Below are positions 36,863-47,066 of a DNA stretch of 64,000 nucleotides, piece by piece; the stretch's first letter is position 1; every line of letters begins with the position of its first letter. Where the stretch lies: positions 1 through 64,000 of the forward strand of contig NZ_QRCB01000053.1 of NCBI RefSeq assembly GCF_009833095.1, read 5' to 3'. The notes under the pieces are model-generated. The model was not told the DNA's origin and did not search any database. It worked only from the letters and a program-made list of their open reading frames with translations. This DNA comes from Nitrosomonas sp. JL21 (GTDB taxonomy: Bacteria > Pseudomonadota > Gammaproteobacteria > Burkholderiales > Nitrosomonadaceae). The translations under genes and the position numbers were made by a program.

Positions 36863-37585
36863 TTAACTTGTTTGTTGGAAGCAGGCTATTTCTGAATTGA
36901 TCTGTTGGCAGACCAGCAGGGGATCGGTGGCTTGGGTAATCGGTCTGCCTATGACCAGATAATCGGAGCCATTCTGAATGGCCTGTTGCGGTGTCGTGAT
37001 TCGCTTTTGATCAGCTGCTTCTCCTCCTGAGAGCCGAATGCCCGGCGTTACCAAGCAAAGATCCTTGCCCAGTAATTGCCGCAGATGCGTTGCTTCCAAT
37101 GCCGAGCAAACAACGCCATCCAATGCGCAATCGCTCGCCAATCGCGCCAATCGTCCGACAATCTGAGCGGGTTCTCCTTGTAATCCAATGTCTTCAAGAT
37201 CATCCTGGTCCATGCTGGTAAGCAGGGTGACGGCGATCAGCCTGGTGGAATTCTCAGGAATGGCACTTCTTGCGGCTTGCAGCATCTTCCGTCCACCCAG
37301 CGCGTGCACGTTGACCATCCAAACGCCCAAATCATGCGCAACTTTGCAAGCGCTGGCGACGGTGTTCGGAATATCGTGGAATTTTAAATCGAGGAATACG
37401 TCAAAGCCCTTCGCTATCAATTTTTCGACGAGCTGAGGCCCTGCGGCGGTAAACAATTCTTTGCCGACTTTGAGGCGACATAACTCAGGATGAAGCCGAT
37501 CGGCCAGAGATAACGCCTCTCCGGCACTGTTGAAATCAAGCGCGACAATGATGCGCGGATTCTTCAAGGTAGAAGAGATCAGCAA
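36863..37585 (-). CDS. pyrF: Orotidine 5'-phosphate decarboxylase
   Basis: Last step of UMP synthesis. The 240-residue product has the catalytic DxKxxD motif in [13 protein letters not shown], the phosphate-binding [11 protein letters not shown] near residue 195 and [11 protein letters not shown] at the C-terminus. It is the group I PyrF type. It overlaps lapA by 7 bases and is probably co-transcribed with it and ihfB. Confidence 0.97.
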   Translation of the reverse strand: MLISSTLKNPRIIVALDFNSAGEALSLADRLHPELCRLKVGKELFTAAGPQLVEKLIAKGFDVFLDLKFHDIPNTVASACKVAHDLGVWMVNVHALGGRKMLQAARSAIPENSTRLIAVTLLTSMDQDDLEDIGLQGEPAQIVGRLARLASDCALDGVVCSALEATHLRQLLGKDLCLVTPGIRLSGGEAADQKRITTPQQAIQNGSDYLVIGRPITQATDPLLVCQQINSEIACFQQTS

Positions 37586-37779
37586 TCAGCGCGGCGCCCA
37601 AACAATAAGGTAATGAAAATGCCTAGAGCGAAGAAAATCAAGAGCACGACACTAAGCGGAAGTTCAAGCGATTTGTCCAGGTAGTACTGAAGTGTCACCG
37701 GTTGCGAGTTTTTGGAAGCAAATACGGCCAAAATTACAAAAACCACAATACGCAAAATCCATGTCATCAGATTCATCAT
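37579..37779 (-). CDS. lapA: LapA-domain membrane protein (short)
   Basis: The 66-residue product has two helices ([15 protein letters not shown] and [20 protein letters not shown]) joined by the [13 protein letters not shown] loop, as in lipopolysaccharide assembly protein A, which helps control LPS synthesis. LapA proteins are usually longer (about 90-100 residues, with a cytoplasmic tail); here the tail is absent. lapB, the normal partner, is not adjacent: pyrF follows directly. Placement after rpsA-ihfB is normal. Confidence 0.85.
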   Translation of the reverse strand: MMNLMTWILRIVVFVILAVFASKNSQPVTLQYYLDKSLELPLSVVLLIFFALGIFITLLFGRRADC

Positions 37780-37948
37780 AATGAGTTCAATCCGTACGAA
37801 TTAATTAAGAATGAAAAGTAATCCAATAATGTTCGTTCTAATCTTGGGCAGCTCAGATAACTTCGGATAATTGATTGAGTGAACTACAGCCCGTCAATCA
37901 ATTACCCGGAACAGATGACCGTATTGGATCATCTTCTATAAGATGCAA

Positions 37949-38239
37949 TTATTTTTTTGATTTGTAATCAACACGCTCACGCATTTCTTTGCCTGCCTTG
38001 AAGTGTGGGACGTATTTTTCAGGTACTTTGACTTTCTCTCCTGATTTGGGGTTGCGACCGATGCGGGGTGGCCGATAGTTGAGATCGAAACTGCCAAATC
38101 CACGGATCTCGATGCGCTGGCCCTGAGACAGGCTTTTGGCCATGGCATCGATAATCGTTTTGACAGAGAGCTCAGCATCTTTCGTCACCAATTGCGGGAA
38201 GCGTGCCGCAAGTCGTGTGATTAATTCCGATTTTGTCAT
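37949..38239 (-). CDS. ihfB: Integration host factor beta subunit
   Basis: DNA-bending architectural protein, partner of IhfA. The 96-residue product carries the family signature [45 protein letters not shown] with the arm prolines and the basic hairpin. It follows rpsA by 9 bases, the usual rpsA-ihfB order. The 169 bases before lapA carry no clear terminator. Confidence 0.97.
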   Translation of the reverse strand: MTKSELITRLAARFPQLVTKDAELSVKTIIDAMAKSLSQGQRIEIRGFGSFDLNYRPPRIGRNPKSGEKVKVPEKYVPHFKAGKEMRERVDYKSKK

Positions 38240-38248
38240 GAATATTCC

Positions 38249-39961
38249 TTATTGCTCAGTATTTTTACTGTCCATTTTGGCTTTCAGTAAAGCACCCAGA
38301 CTGGTGGTTCCGGCATTTGCAGGTGTTTTGATTTTTTGCAAAGCACTGGTTTCATCAGATTTGTCTTTTGCTTTGATAGAAAGATTGATGGTGCGATTTT
38401 TTCGATCAAGATTGATGATCATGGTTTCGACTTTGTCTCCTTCTTTTAGATGGGTACGGATGTCTTCAACACGATCACGGGAAACTTCGGATGCGCGTAA
38501 ATAGCCTTCGACCTCATCGGTCAATGCAATCACGGCGCCTTTCGCATCAATGGATTTTACGGTCCCTTCAATGATGCTGTTTTTATCATGTTCTGCAACA
38601 AAGCTGGTGAAAGGATCACCTTCCAATTGCTTGATTCCCAGCGAGATGCGTTCGCGCTCGACGTCGATCGATAGAATCAGCGCCTCGACTTCATCGCCTT
38701 TTTTATAGTTAAGAACTGCCTCTTCTCCGGGCTGATTCCAGGATAGATCCGATAAATGCACAAGGCCGTCAATATTGCCTGGTAAGCCGATGAATACACC
38801 GAAGTCAGTGATTGATTTGATTTGCCCGCTTACTTTATCGCCTTTTTCATGAGATGCGGCGAATTCTTCCCATGGATTAGGCTGGCATTGTTTCATGCCC
38901 AACGATATGCGGCGACGTTCTTCGTCAATTTCGAGTATCATCACTTCAACTTCATCGCCGAGTTGAACGATTTTGGATGGGTAGACATTTTTGTTCGTCC
39001 AATCCATTTCAGAAATATGAACCAGTCCTTCGATGCCTTGCTCGATCTCAATGAATGCGCCGTAATCCGTCAGATTGGTGACTTTGCCGAATAAACGGGT
39101 GCGGGCAGGGTAACGTCGCGACAGGCCAACCCATGGATCTTCGCTCAATTGTTTCATGCCCAGTGAAACGCGGTTTTTTTCCTGATCGAATTTGAGCACT
39201 TTGGCGGTAACTTCATCGCCGATGTTGACGACCTCGGAAGGGTGCTTGACGCGACGCCAAGCCAAATCAGTGATGTGCAGCAAACCATCAATGCCGCCCA
39301 AATCGACAAAGGCGCCATAATCAGTGATATTTTTGACTACGCCATGGACGATCGCACCTTCTTGGAGATTCGACAACAATGTTTCGCGGTCGGCGCCCTG
39401 GGTCGCTTCCAATACCGCGCGACGGGAGACCACCACATTATTACGCTTGCGATCCAGCTTGATGACCTTGAAGTCCATTTCCTTATTTTCATAAGGGGTC
39501 GTGTCCTTGACGGGGCGAATGTCCACCAGCGAACCTGGCAAAAATGCACGAATGCCATTGATCATGGCGGTTAAACCGCCTTTGACTTTACCATTTACCA
39601 TGCCGGTGACGATCTTGCCGCTTTCCATGGCTTCTTCCAAGTCATGCCAGGCGGTCAGACGTTTCGCTTTGTCACGAGAAAGACGTGTTTCTCCATAACC
39701 ATCTTCCAGGGATTCAATGGCAACACTGACAAAATCACCAGGTTTTACTTCGATCTCGCCACGATCATTTTTAAATTCTTCGACAGGAATGAAACTTTCG
39801 GATTTGAGCCCGGCGTTAACGACAACGATATTATAATCAACGCGAACGACTTCAGCCGTGATGACTTCGCCGACGCGCATTTCCTGGCGTGAGAGACTTT
39901 CTTCAAAGAGTGCAGCAAAACTTTCTGGGGATTTTTGAGTTGCGGAGGAAGCAGTAGTCAT
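38249..39961 (-). CDS. rpsA: Small ribosomal subunit protein bS1
   Basis: RNA-binding protein that unfolds mRNA and helps initiation on the 30S subunit. The 570-residue product has six S1 OB-fold repeats (from ~residue 30), seen in motifs such as [28 protein letters not shown] and [26 protein letters not shown]. Length and order fit the gammaproteobacterial-type S1. It is preceded by cmk across a 127-base gap and followed by ihfB. Confidence 0.97.
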   Translation of the reverse strand: MTTASSATQKSPESFAALFEESLSRQEMRVGEVITAEVVRVDYNIVVVNAGLKSESFIPVEEFKNDRGEIEVKPGDFVSVAIESLEDGYGETRLSRDKAKRLTAWHDLEEAMESGKIVTGMVNGKVKGGLTAMINGIRAFLPGSLVDIRPVKDTTPYENKEMDFKVIKLDRKRNNVVVSRRAVLEATQGADRETLLSNLQEGAIVHGVVKNITDYGAFVDLGGIDGLLHITDLAWRRVKHPSEVVNIGDEVTAKVLKFDQEKNRVSLGMKQLSEDPWVGLSRRYPARTRLFGKVTNLTDYGAFIEIEQGIEGLVHISEMDWTNKNVYPSKIVQLGDEVEVMILEIDEERRRISLGMKQCQPNPWEEFAASHEKGDKVSGQIKSITDFGVFIGLPGNIDGLVHLSDLSWNQPGEEAVLNYKKGDEVEALILSIDVERERISLGIKQLEGDPFTSFVAEHDKNSIIEGTVKSIDAKGAVIALTDEVEGYLRASEVSRDRVEDIRTHLKEGDKVETMIINLDRKNRTINLSIKAKDKSDETSALQKIKTPANAGTTSLGALLKAKMDSKNTEQ

Positions 39962-40088
39962 TATAAAAATACCTGATTAATATCAGCCTTGGCTTGCGCT
40001 AGGCCAATGGGTTAGTTAATAAAATGTCTGAAACACATTCACAGTTTTCTATTTCCCTTATGTCAGCAGAAATATTGTCAATGCATGT

Positions 40089-40772
40089 TCAAACGGGGAT
40101 TTTTGCACAGATTTCATTATACCAGCACAATACTTTCTCTTGTGCCTGGGCAATGGTGAGTGACGTAGTGTCCAATAATCGGGCATCTGTTCCCTGCATC
40201 AGAGGGGCAGTGCTGCGATTGCGATCCCGTTCGTCACGTTGTTGAATATCTTGCAACAAGTCGCAGATGTTAGCATCCATTCCTTTCTCTATCAACTGCT
40301 TATATCGTCGTTGTGCACGAATTTCAGCGCTCGCGGTTAAAAATATTTTAAGAATGGCGTCAGGGAAGATGACAGACCCCATATCGCGTCCATCAGTGAC
40401 TAATCCAGGAAGTTGACGAAAGTCGCGCTGGCGATCAGTCAATGCTGTGCGGATTTGAGGATAAGTTGCTAATTGAGACGCCAGAATACCGCATTTTTCA
40501 GTGCGAATATCATTGGTGACAATATAACCATCTAAGGCAATGTCATCATTGCCGAATGTCACGTTCAAGTTCCTGGCGATATCCACAAGCGTTGCGATGT
40601 CGTCAATGTCGACATGGGATTGCATCGCTTTCAAAGCGACCAGTCGATACAGTGCGCCACTATCGAGGTAGTGAAAGCCCAGTTTCTGTGCTACTAACTG
40701 CGCGATAGTGCCTTTGCCGGAAGCGGAAGGGCCATCTATGGCGATGACGGGAATGTTGGAGTCGTTTTTCAT
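40089..40772 (-). CDS. cmk: Cytidylate kinase
   Basis: Phosphorylates CMP and dCMP with ATP. The 227-residue product begins VIAIDGPSASGKGTIAQLVAQKLG (P-loop) and includes HYLDSGALYRL and VTDGRDMGSVIFPDA, the nucleotide-binding elements of Cmk, and the lid RAQRRYKQL. It sits between aroA and rpsA in the common aroA-cmk-rpsA-ihfB order. Confidence 0.97.
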   Translation of the reverse strand: MKNDSNIPVIAIDGPSASGKGTIAQLVAQKLGFHYLDSGALYRLVALKAMQSHVDIDDIATLVDIARNLNVTFGNDDIALDGYIVTNDIRTEKCGILASQLATYPQIRTALTDRQRDFRQLPGLVTDGRDMGSVIFPDAILKIFLTASAEIRAQRRYKQLIEKGMDANICDLLQDIQQRDERDRNRSTAPLMQGTDARLLDTTSLTIAQAQEKVLCWYNEICAKIPV

Positions 40773-40821
40773 CGAGCGTCGTTAATTAAGAATTAAATCG
40801 TGGTGAGAAATTTAAGCACAT

Positions 40822-42132
40822 TCATGGAAAGACAATCCGCGAAAATTCTTTAAAATAATCCGGAAATGTTTTTGCCACACAATCGGGATCATTAATACGC
40901 AGCGGAGCGCCAAACGAGGCCAGCGAGAAACACATTGCCATTCGGTGATCATCGTAGGTGTCAATGTCGGCATGCGGCAATAATCCGTCGGAAGGGGGGG
41001 CAATACGCAAATAATCATGGCCTTCTTCGATGGTTGCGCCCAGTTTGCGCAATTCATGAGCCATTGCGGTGAGGCGATCGGTTTCTTTCAAGCGCCAGCT
41101 CGCAATATTGCGCAGTGTCGTGGCGCCTTCGGCAAACAATGCCACGACCGCGAGCGTCATGGCCGCATCGGGGATATGATTGCAATCCAAATCAATGCCG
41201 CGCAAACATTTCTTTTCATAACCATTGACCGGACTGCTTGCTTCGATCCAATTTTCTCCCATGCTGATATTCGCCCCCATCTTTTCCAATGCAGTGGCAA
41301 ACTGGATGTCACCCTGTGCGCTATCACGTCCGACTCCTTGGACGCGTACCGGACCATGGCCGATGGCCCCGGCCGCAAGGAAATAAGAAGCGGATGAGGC
41401 ATCACCTTCAACCATAATTCGACCGGGGCTGCGGTAAACCTGTTGCGCCGGAATGACGAATTGCTGCCAGCCATTTCGCTCGACCTTCACTCCAAAACGC
41501 CGCATTTGCGCAAGCGTCAATTCAATATAGGGTTGTGAAATGAGCGTGCCGGCGACATCGATAACGGAAGCCTTTTTGCTGAGTGGTAAGGCCATCAGCA
41601 ATCCAGTCAGAAATTGGCTGGAAACATCTCCTCGAACGGTAACTGAGTTTCTGTCAGTGTTCGACGAGTGGATAGGCTTGATCTCCAAAGGCGGAAAACC
41701 TGGTTCCCCAAGGTAAGTAATATCAGCACCCAATTGCCGCAATGCGTCCACCAAGTCAGCAATCGGACGTTCGTGCATGCGGGCAACGCCTGATAACCGA
41801 TAATGCCCTTGCAATAGCGACAACACTGCGGTCAAAGGTCGAAAAGCGGTGCCGGCATTCCCCAGAAAAAGATCAGCTTGTGTGATGGGAAAAGCACCCT
41901 TTCCGCCAACTATTCGATAGGTGTGAGGATCCAACGGTGTGATTGAAATACCAAGTTTGATCAGCGCCTCAAGCATACGCTCGGTGTCGTCCGATGCCAA
42001 TAAGTCCTCAATGAGGGTCGTGCCTTCCGCCAATGCCGCCAATAATAAGATCCGGTTGGAAATGCTTTTTGATCCAGGCAACTGCACAGCGCCATGGGCA
42101 TTTCTTACATGAGGAAGATCAAGCGAATTCAT
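40822..42132 (-). CDS. aroA: 3-phosphoshikimate 1-carboxyvinyltransferase (EPSP synthase)
   Basis: Sixth step of the shikimate pathway, joining shikimate 3-phosphate with phosphoenolpyruvate. The 436-residue product has [18 protein letters not shown] (substrate lysine/serine/arginine), [35 protein letters not shown] and the C-terminal [18 protein letters not shown]. Residues in the NAGTAFRPL motif keep the class I form. The 251-base region upstream is shared with the divergent small membrane protein gene. Confidence 0.97.
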   Translation of the reverse strand: MNSLDLPHVRNAHGAVQLPGSKSISNRILLLAALAEGTTLIEDLLASDDTERMLEALIKLGISITPLDPHTYRIVGGKGAFPITQADLFLGNAGTAFRPLTAVLSLLQGHYRLSGVARMHERPIADLVDALRQLGADITYLGEPGFPPLEIKPIHSSNTDRNSVTVRGDVSSQFLTGLLMALPLSKKASVIDVAGTLISQPYIELTLAQMRRFGVKVERNGWQQFVIPAQQVYRSPGRIMVEGDASSASYFLAAGAIGHGPVRVQGVGRDSAQGDIQFATALEKMGANISMGENWIEASSPVNGYEKKCLRGIDLDCNHIPDAAMTLAVVALFAEGATTLRNIASWRLKETDRLTAMAHELRKLGATIEEGHDYLRIAPPSDGLLPHADIDTYDDHRMAMCFSLASFGAPLRINDPDCVAKTFPDYFKEFSRIVFP

Positions 42133-42311
42133 GAGGGGAAGGTATACAAATTTGCCAATGATATCTCATAAGAATCTGATGAGCCTAATTTTATTCACTT
42201 TCGGAATTACTCGTTCATTTAGGTCTATATTTGAATTAATTTCATTCTGAAAAATCTTTATCAATGGATATAGTTTCAGGTAATCTATCACCCTGAATTT
42301 TGGAGGGGCAT

Positions 42312-42344
42312 ATGTCGACAGTTCAATGCACTGTCTTTCGATAG
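42312..42344 (+). CDS. Possible 10-residue leader peptide
   Basis: A tiny frame MSTVQCTVFR lies after a strong GGAGGGG (42302-42308), a few bases before the ATG. It precedes the small membrane protein gene by 39 bases. It may be a leader peptide, a broken gene or chance. No attenuator pair was found beside it. The rest of the 250-base gap to aroA is AT-rich and shows nothing firm. Confidence 0.25.
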   Translation: MSTVQCTVFR

Positions 42345-42383
42345 GACGATGGTTTGGTTTGTTATTTATAATAGAGGTTTTGA

Positions 42384-42629
42384 ATGGAAGATGCAGAAAT
42401 TGCTTTGATGTTTTCGTTACTCGTCATTCCTGTCGCCATCTGGCTACAGCTATGGGTAAAGAGCCGCAGAGAAAACCGAAAAAATGTGCTGGGAGAAGAG
42501 GAGTTTGAAAGTACGTTACGTGCCTTTACGTCGATCATCATAGAAGGTGCGGCGATCGTAGGAGGACTCATCATGATCATCATGGGATCGGGAGGAGTCA
42601 TCAAGTACATCATTAATTTTTATACATAA
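42384..42629 (+). CDS. Small hypothetical membrane protein
   Basis: The 81-residue product has two hydrophobic helices (about residues 6-24 and 50-75) separated by a charged, Arg/Glu-rich stretch (WVKSRRENRKNVLGEEEFE). The second helix is Gly/Ile/Met-rich (GAAIVGGLIMIIMGSGGVI). An AGAGG lies ten bases before the ATG. It is not recognised as a known family. It stands alone between the divergent aroA and the convergent topB. Confidence 0.55.
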   Translation: MEDAEIALMFSLLVIPVAIWLQLWVKSRRENRKNVLGEEEFESTLRAFTSIIIEGAAIVGGLIMIIMGSGGVIKYIINFYT

Positions 42630-42651
42630 CGTATTTTGTATTGAATTTATC

Positions 42652-42687
42652 GATATTCGGGGCATATCGATGGATAACCCGAATATC
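42652..42687. terminator. Inverted repeat between the small membrane gene and topB
   Basis: GATATTCGGG (42652-42661) and CCCGAATATC (42678-42687) are perfect reverse complements around a 16-base loop. There is no T-run, so it is a weak candidate terminator or operator for the convergent genes on either side. Confidence 0.35.
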
Positions 42688-42755
42688 TTTCCGATGATGT
42701 GTTCGGCAATAGACATTGCAAGGAATCGAGATCTTCCAGATTCCTGGGAACTATT

Positions 42756-45272
42756 TCAAGTAGCCGTTTTATCAGATGATTTTGTCTGCGTTGACTTGGA
42801 CTTAGCTTTTGATTGGATTGGTTTCTTGGGGCTTTTTTGTTCGAACTCAAACCCTATTTTTCCATCGGCGCCTCTGACAAGGTAGGCTGAGAAAGGTCTG
42901 CCTTTCTTAGAGATGAATTTCGTGAGTAAGTCTGTTTTTCCTGTTTCCAGCAATTTAGCAATTTGTTCTCGCTCTATCGCACGCTCAAGGATGATTTTGC
43001 TCATTTTGAATTTGCACGTGCGAGCAGCGCCCACAGATTTCTCGCAAACATAATGCAGGCCGTGCTCATACACGGAGTGACCACATTGAGGACATTTGCC
43101 CAGTGGGGTGTGATCGCTAAAATCCACATCCTCTTGGGTTTCTTCGTTATTGCCAAAATCGAATTTCATTTCAAACGTATCAGTGAGTTTGATCATGGCA
43201 TTAAAAGAATGTCCCATCTTGCTGCGAAAACCCTGCAGCGGCCCTACTTCATGTTGAGTGATCAAGGTTTCCATTTCACCGACTTCAAATTGGCGTCCTG
43301 CGAGGATTTTCCAAAGCGCGAAATCACATTTCTGGCATTGAAATTTTTTGTAGGTTTCATGCACCACGCCGCCGCATTTCGGGCAAGGGGATTTCAAGGT
43401 GGAGAAATCTCCGGCAATCGTCTCGCCACGACTGGATTTTGCCTGCTCAACGATATGGCGCGTCATTTCGGCAATTTTTTCCATGAACGCAGTCCGTTTC
43501 AGTTGACCCTGTTCGATCTGGCGGAGCTGATATTCCCAATTTCCAGTCAATTCAGGAGAAATCAATTCCGGAATCTTGAGGCCACGCAATAAAGTGATCA
43601 ATGAGAAAGCCTTGGCAGTTGGATGGAGTTCGCGTCCCACGCGCTGCAAGTAATTTTCCAGTACCAGCCCTTCGATGATGGCCGCACGGGTTGCCGGCGT
43701 ACCGAGGCCTTTGGCGCTCATTGCAGCGCGGAGTTCTTCATCTTCGACCAATTTACCCGCACCTTCCATCGCAGAAAGCAGCGTTGCTTCATTAAATCGA
43801 GCCGGCGGACGCGTCTGATGGGCAATAACTTCAATTTCTTCAGTATTGACCTGTGCGCCAGGGGGAATGGCAATCAGCGTTGCGTCTTCATCCTCCGAAT
43901 CTGCTTTGACCGATTTGCCGTATACAGCTTGCCAGCCGGGATTGACCATGACCTTACCTTCAGTTTTGAAGGGCTCATTCTCAACTCGCGTGATGCGCGT
44001 CGTTATTAAAAATTCGGCGGCAGGATAAAAAATGGCCAAGAATCGTTTGGTAACCAGATCGTAAAGCTTTGCTTCGGCTTCATTCAGTTTTGTTGAATTG
44101 AGCGCGGTCGGAATAATGGCAAAGTGATCCGAAATTTTTGCATTGTTGAAAATGCGTTTATTCGGCGTTACCCAATTGGAAGCCAGAATCTGCTGGGCAA
44201 ATTTTTCATACGGAGTCTGTCCGAACGTTTGCAATGTATCTTTGACGGTGGCGATGTAATCTTCCGGTAGTGCTCGTGAGTCTGTGCGCGGATAGGTCAA
44301 TACCTTGTGTTTCTCATATAGCGCTTGCGCCAGCCCAAGCGTTGTTTTTGCAGAAAAACCAAAACGGCCATTGGCATCGCGCTGCAAGCTGGTCAAATCA
44401 TACAGCAATGGACAGACCTCTTTGCTCGGTTTGCTTTCTTCGAACACCTGTCCGGTTTTTCCCTGACATTTGTCTCGAATCAGTTCGGCAGCTTCCTTTT
44501 TCCACAGCCGCTCCGGTTTTAGTTCATGATTGACTTTATCTTTGCTGAATTTTTCATCGTACCATTTACCGGTATAGCTGCCTTGATCGGCCCCAAACGT
44601 AGCCTGAATTTCCCAGTAATCTTGGGGGCGAAATTTTTTGATCTTTTCTTCACGCTCAACCAAGATGGCCAATGTAGGGGTTTGCACACGCCCGACGGTG
44701 GTTTTGTGAAAACCGCCTTCTTGGGAATTGAATGCGGTCATTGCCCGAGTACCATTTATTCCTACCAGCCAGTCCGACTCGGAGCGACTGACTGCCGCAG
44801 CCGCCAATGATTCTACTTCAGAATTGTCCAGCAATTTGGTGAAGCCTTCACGAATGGCATCAGGGGTCATCGATTGCAGCCACAGTCGCTTGACCGGTTT
44901 GTTCGCGCCTACATGGCGCAGAATATAATAAAAAATCAGCTCGCCTTCGCGCCCCGCATCGCAGGCATTGATGAGCGTATCGATATCTTTGCGTTTGATG
45001 AGCTTGCTGAGAAGTTTAAGGCGCGTTGAGGTTTTCTCGATCGGGTTCAGGTCGAAATGTGGCGGAATAACGGGCAGATTTTCAAAACTCCATTTGCCCC
45101 GCTTGACTTCATATTCTTCCGGAATGATCAATTCGAGTAAGTGGCCTACTGCAGACGATATGACGTACTGATCATTTTCAAAATAATCAGTGTGCTTGGT
45201 GAAGCCTCCGAGGGCACGGGCGATATCGGCTGCAACAGAAGGTTTTTCTGCGATGATTAAAGTTTTGTTCAT
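42756..45272 (-). CDS. topB: DNA topoisomerase III
   Basis: Type IA topoisomerase that relaxes and decatenates single-stranded-containing DNA. The 838-residue product has the TOPRIM domain (TLIIAEKPSVAADIARALGG; DAGREGELIF), the active-site tyrosine in VLTYPRTDSRALPEDY, and a C-terminal region with two zinc-ribbon-like motifs (CPKCGG...CQKCDF; CPQCGH...C) followed by a short repeat ending with a Lys/Ser/Thr-rich tail. The frame runs to 45308, but the ATG at 45272 begins the conserved MNKTLIIAEKP. The smg-topB order is common in betaproteobacteria. Confidence 0.96.
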   Translation of the reverse strand: MNKTLIIAEKPSVAADIARALGGFTKHTDYFENDQYVISSAVGHLLELIIPEEYEVKRGKWSFENLPVIPPHFDLNPIEKTSTRLKLLSKLIKRKDIDTLINACDAGREGELIFYYILRHVGANKPVKRLWLQSMTPDAIREGFTKLLDNSEVESLAAAAVSRSESDWLVGINGTRAMTAFNSQEGGFHKTTVGRVQTPTLAILVEREEKIKKFRPQDYWEIQATFGADQGSYTGKWYDEKFSKDKVNHELKPERLWKKEAAELIRDKCQGKTGQVFEESKPSKEVCPLLYDLTSLQRDANGRFGFSAKTTLGLAQALYEKHKVLTYPRTDSRALPEDYIATVKDTLQTFGQTPYEKFAQQILASNWVTPNKRIFNNAKISDHFAIIPTALNSTKLNEAEAKLYDLVTKRFLAIFYPAAEFLITTRITRVENEPFKTEGKVMVNPGWQAVYGKSVKADSEDEDATLIAIPPGAQVNTEEIEVIAHQTRPPARFNEATLLSAMEGAGKLVEDEELRAAMSAKGLGTPATRAAIIEGLVLENYLQRVGRELHPTAKAFSLITLLRGLKIPELISPELTGNWEYQLRQIEQGQLKRTAFMEKIAEMTRHIVEQAKSSRGETIAGDFSTLKSPCPKCGGVVHETYKKFQCQKCDFALWKILAGRQFEVGEMETLITQHEVGPLQGFRSKMGHSFNAMIKLTDTFEMKFDFGNNEETQEDVDFSDHTPLGKCPQCGHSVYEHGLHYVCEKSVGAARTCKFKMSKIILERAIEREQIAKLLETGKTDLLTKFISKKGRPFSAYLVRGADGKIGFEFEQKSPKKPIQSKAKSKSTQTKSSDKTAT

Positions 45273-45414
45273 GAATGTTTCGAAGGAATTGGCATGGTAC
45301 TTATCCAATCGTTGCTGAGCATGATCATGCGCGCCGAATCCGAGTCATGAGTTTGAACGACAAGCATGAAGAGTGCGATACGTGCATTCACGCTGCATAA
45401 AGCAAGTAAATTTA

Positions 45415-45873
45415 TTAGTGTCGATAATGTGAGTCGCTGACAATGAGCAATTTCTCGAGAATGGCATCATCGGTGAGCTGATTCTGAATCCATAGCTCTG
45501 TCAACACGATCAGCTTGATTTTTTCAAGGCTCGATGAACTCTCATCCATAGCCAGGACGCGATCTATCAGCAATTCTCGTTGCAGCGGATTGATAATGCT
45601 GGCTTGCTCCAGAAAACAGATGAATCCTCGGCCTTCAGTGTCAATTCTTTCCATTTCATAATCCGAATAGCAACGAAACGAATCATTCTTCGCGAAACTG
45701 GCTGGGTAATTGCCGATATCGTGCTGCGCTAATTCAGAGAGCCAGTCCAGCGTTTCGGTAATATCTTCATCAGCAAATCCCGCCATGGCGAGTTTGCGGG
45801 TGAGCGTGGCGGAGTCCGGGTAGCTTCCTGAATCGAAATAATTTTCGAATAAATAAACGAGTATGTCGAACAT
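45415..45873 (-). CDS. smg: Smg family protein (DUF494)
   Basis: The 152-residue product matches Smg throughout (MFDILVYLFENYFD, LARKLAMAGF-like RKLAMAGFADEDI, LDWLSEL, RGFICFLEQASIINPLQRELLIDRVLAMD). The family lies beside dprA and topoisomerase genes, and its function is not known. It is 53 bases downstream of dprA on the same strand. Confidence 0.95.
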   Translation of the reverse strand: MFDILVYLFENYFDSGSYPDSATLTRKLAMAGFADEDITETLDWLSELAQHDIGNYPASFAKNDSFRCYSDYEMERIDTEGRGFICFLEQASIINPLQRELLIDRVLAMDESSSSLEKIKLIVLTELWIQNQLTDDAILEKLLIVSDSHYRH

Positions 45874-45926
45874 GATAATTATATTTATGTATTAGGTTAT
45901 GAGCATTTGCATGGCATCAGTCATTC

Positions 45927-47051
45927 TCAATTTGTTTTGGTTAGATTAGGCTGAATCCGTTGATACCACCCTCCAGGTAAAGAACTGACCTGACCATTGA
46001 GCTCAAGTGTTAATAGCATGGCTGATACTACTTCGGACGTCAAGCCACTCCGGTTACACAAGGTATTAATATCAACGGCATCATAACCGAGGTGTTTGAG
46101 TAATACCGCGTTTTCAACGGATCGCTCATCAGCATCGATTTTATGTATGTGTTCATCTCGGGTTTCAATTTCCAGCGAAAGGTGATTCAATTCATCCAGG
46201 ATATCCTGAGTATTTTCCACCAGTTTCGCGCCTTCTTTGATCAATGCATGACACCCTTTGGATAAAGGCGAATGAATGGATCCAGGAATCGCCATGACTT
46301 CACGTCCCTGCTCCAATGCCTGGCGCGCAGTGATCAGCGAACCACTCCGTAGAGCCGCTTCCACCACCAGGCATCCTTGGCTCATGCCGCTAATGATGCG
46401 GTTACGGCGGGGAAAATTTCTGCCAATGGCCGGCGTGCCCAAAGAAAATTCGGATATTAGCGCGCCGTGTTTGGCAAGTTGATGCGCCAATGGGTGATTT
46501 TTTGCGGGATATACGATATCCAGACCCGTTCCGACCACCGCGATACTCGCCGCAAAACCGCGCAGACCGCCTTCATGGGCAGCGGTATCGATGCCTAGAG
46601 CCATTCCGCTGATGATGCATAGCCCGGCATTGCTAGCGGCTTCAGAGAAAGCTTCGGCATTGGCTAAACCCTGCGGCGTCGCATTGCGGCTGCCCACCAC
46701 TGCCAGAGCGGGATGGCGCAATAATTCGCGCCGGCCCTTGAAATAGAGCAGCGGAGGCGGGTCGACAATATGAAGCAATTGGAGCGGATAGTCGGCATCA
46801 GCGAAGGTGATCACCGCATTGACGGGGTCTTCGAGCCATTTCAGCGCTTGATCGATTCTGTCGGCAGCAGCTCCCTGCCTGACGCGCTTGGCAATCGACG
46901 GCTTTACGATGCGCTCGAGTGCACCGGTCTGCGCAGAAAGTACCGCCGCGGGATTTCCAAAGGCGACTAAAAGCCGGCGAATGGATTCTCCACCTACTCC
47001 CTCGATCAGGTTAAGAGTCAACCATGACACGATATCAGGTGTATGTTTCAT
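45927..47051 (-). CDS. dprA: DNA-processing protein DprA
   Basis: Binds incoming single-stranded DNA during transformation and loads RecA. The 374-residue product has an N-terminal helical (SAM-like) part, the Rossmann-type domain with VVGSRNATPQGLANAEAFS, IISGMALGIDTAAHEGGL and RNFPRRNRIISGM, and a C-terminal winged-helix (YDAVDINTLCNRSGLTSEVVSAMLLTLELNGQVSSLPGGWYQR). Its presence is consistent with natural competence but does not prove it. It follows the LysM gene by 15 bases. Confidence 0.96.
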   Translation of the reverse strand: MKHTPDIVSWLTLNLIEGVGGESIRRLLVAFGNPAAVLSAQTGALERIVKPSIAKRVRQGAAADRIDQALKWLEDPVNAVITFADADYPLQLLHIVDPPPLLYFKGRRELLRHPALAVVGSRNATPQGLANAEAFSEAASNAGLCIISGMALGIDTAAHEGGLRGFAASIAVVGTGLDIVYPAKNHPLAHQLAKHGALISEFSLGTPAIGRNFPRRNRIISGMSQGCLVVEAALRSGSLITARQALEQGREVMAIPGSIHSPLSKGCHALIKEGAKLVENTQDILDELNHLSLEIETRDEHIHKIDADERSVENAVLLKHLGYDAVDINTLCNRSGLTSEVVSAMLLTLELNGQVSSLPGGWYQRIQPNLTKTN

Positions 47052-47066
47052 AAACAGCAGGGTCGT

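Noticed and set aside
42963..43592. 209-residue plus-strand frame opposite topB
   Set aside because: Covered by the conserved topB zinc-ribbon region on the other strand; no ribosome-binding site.
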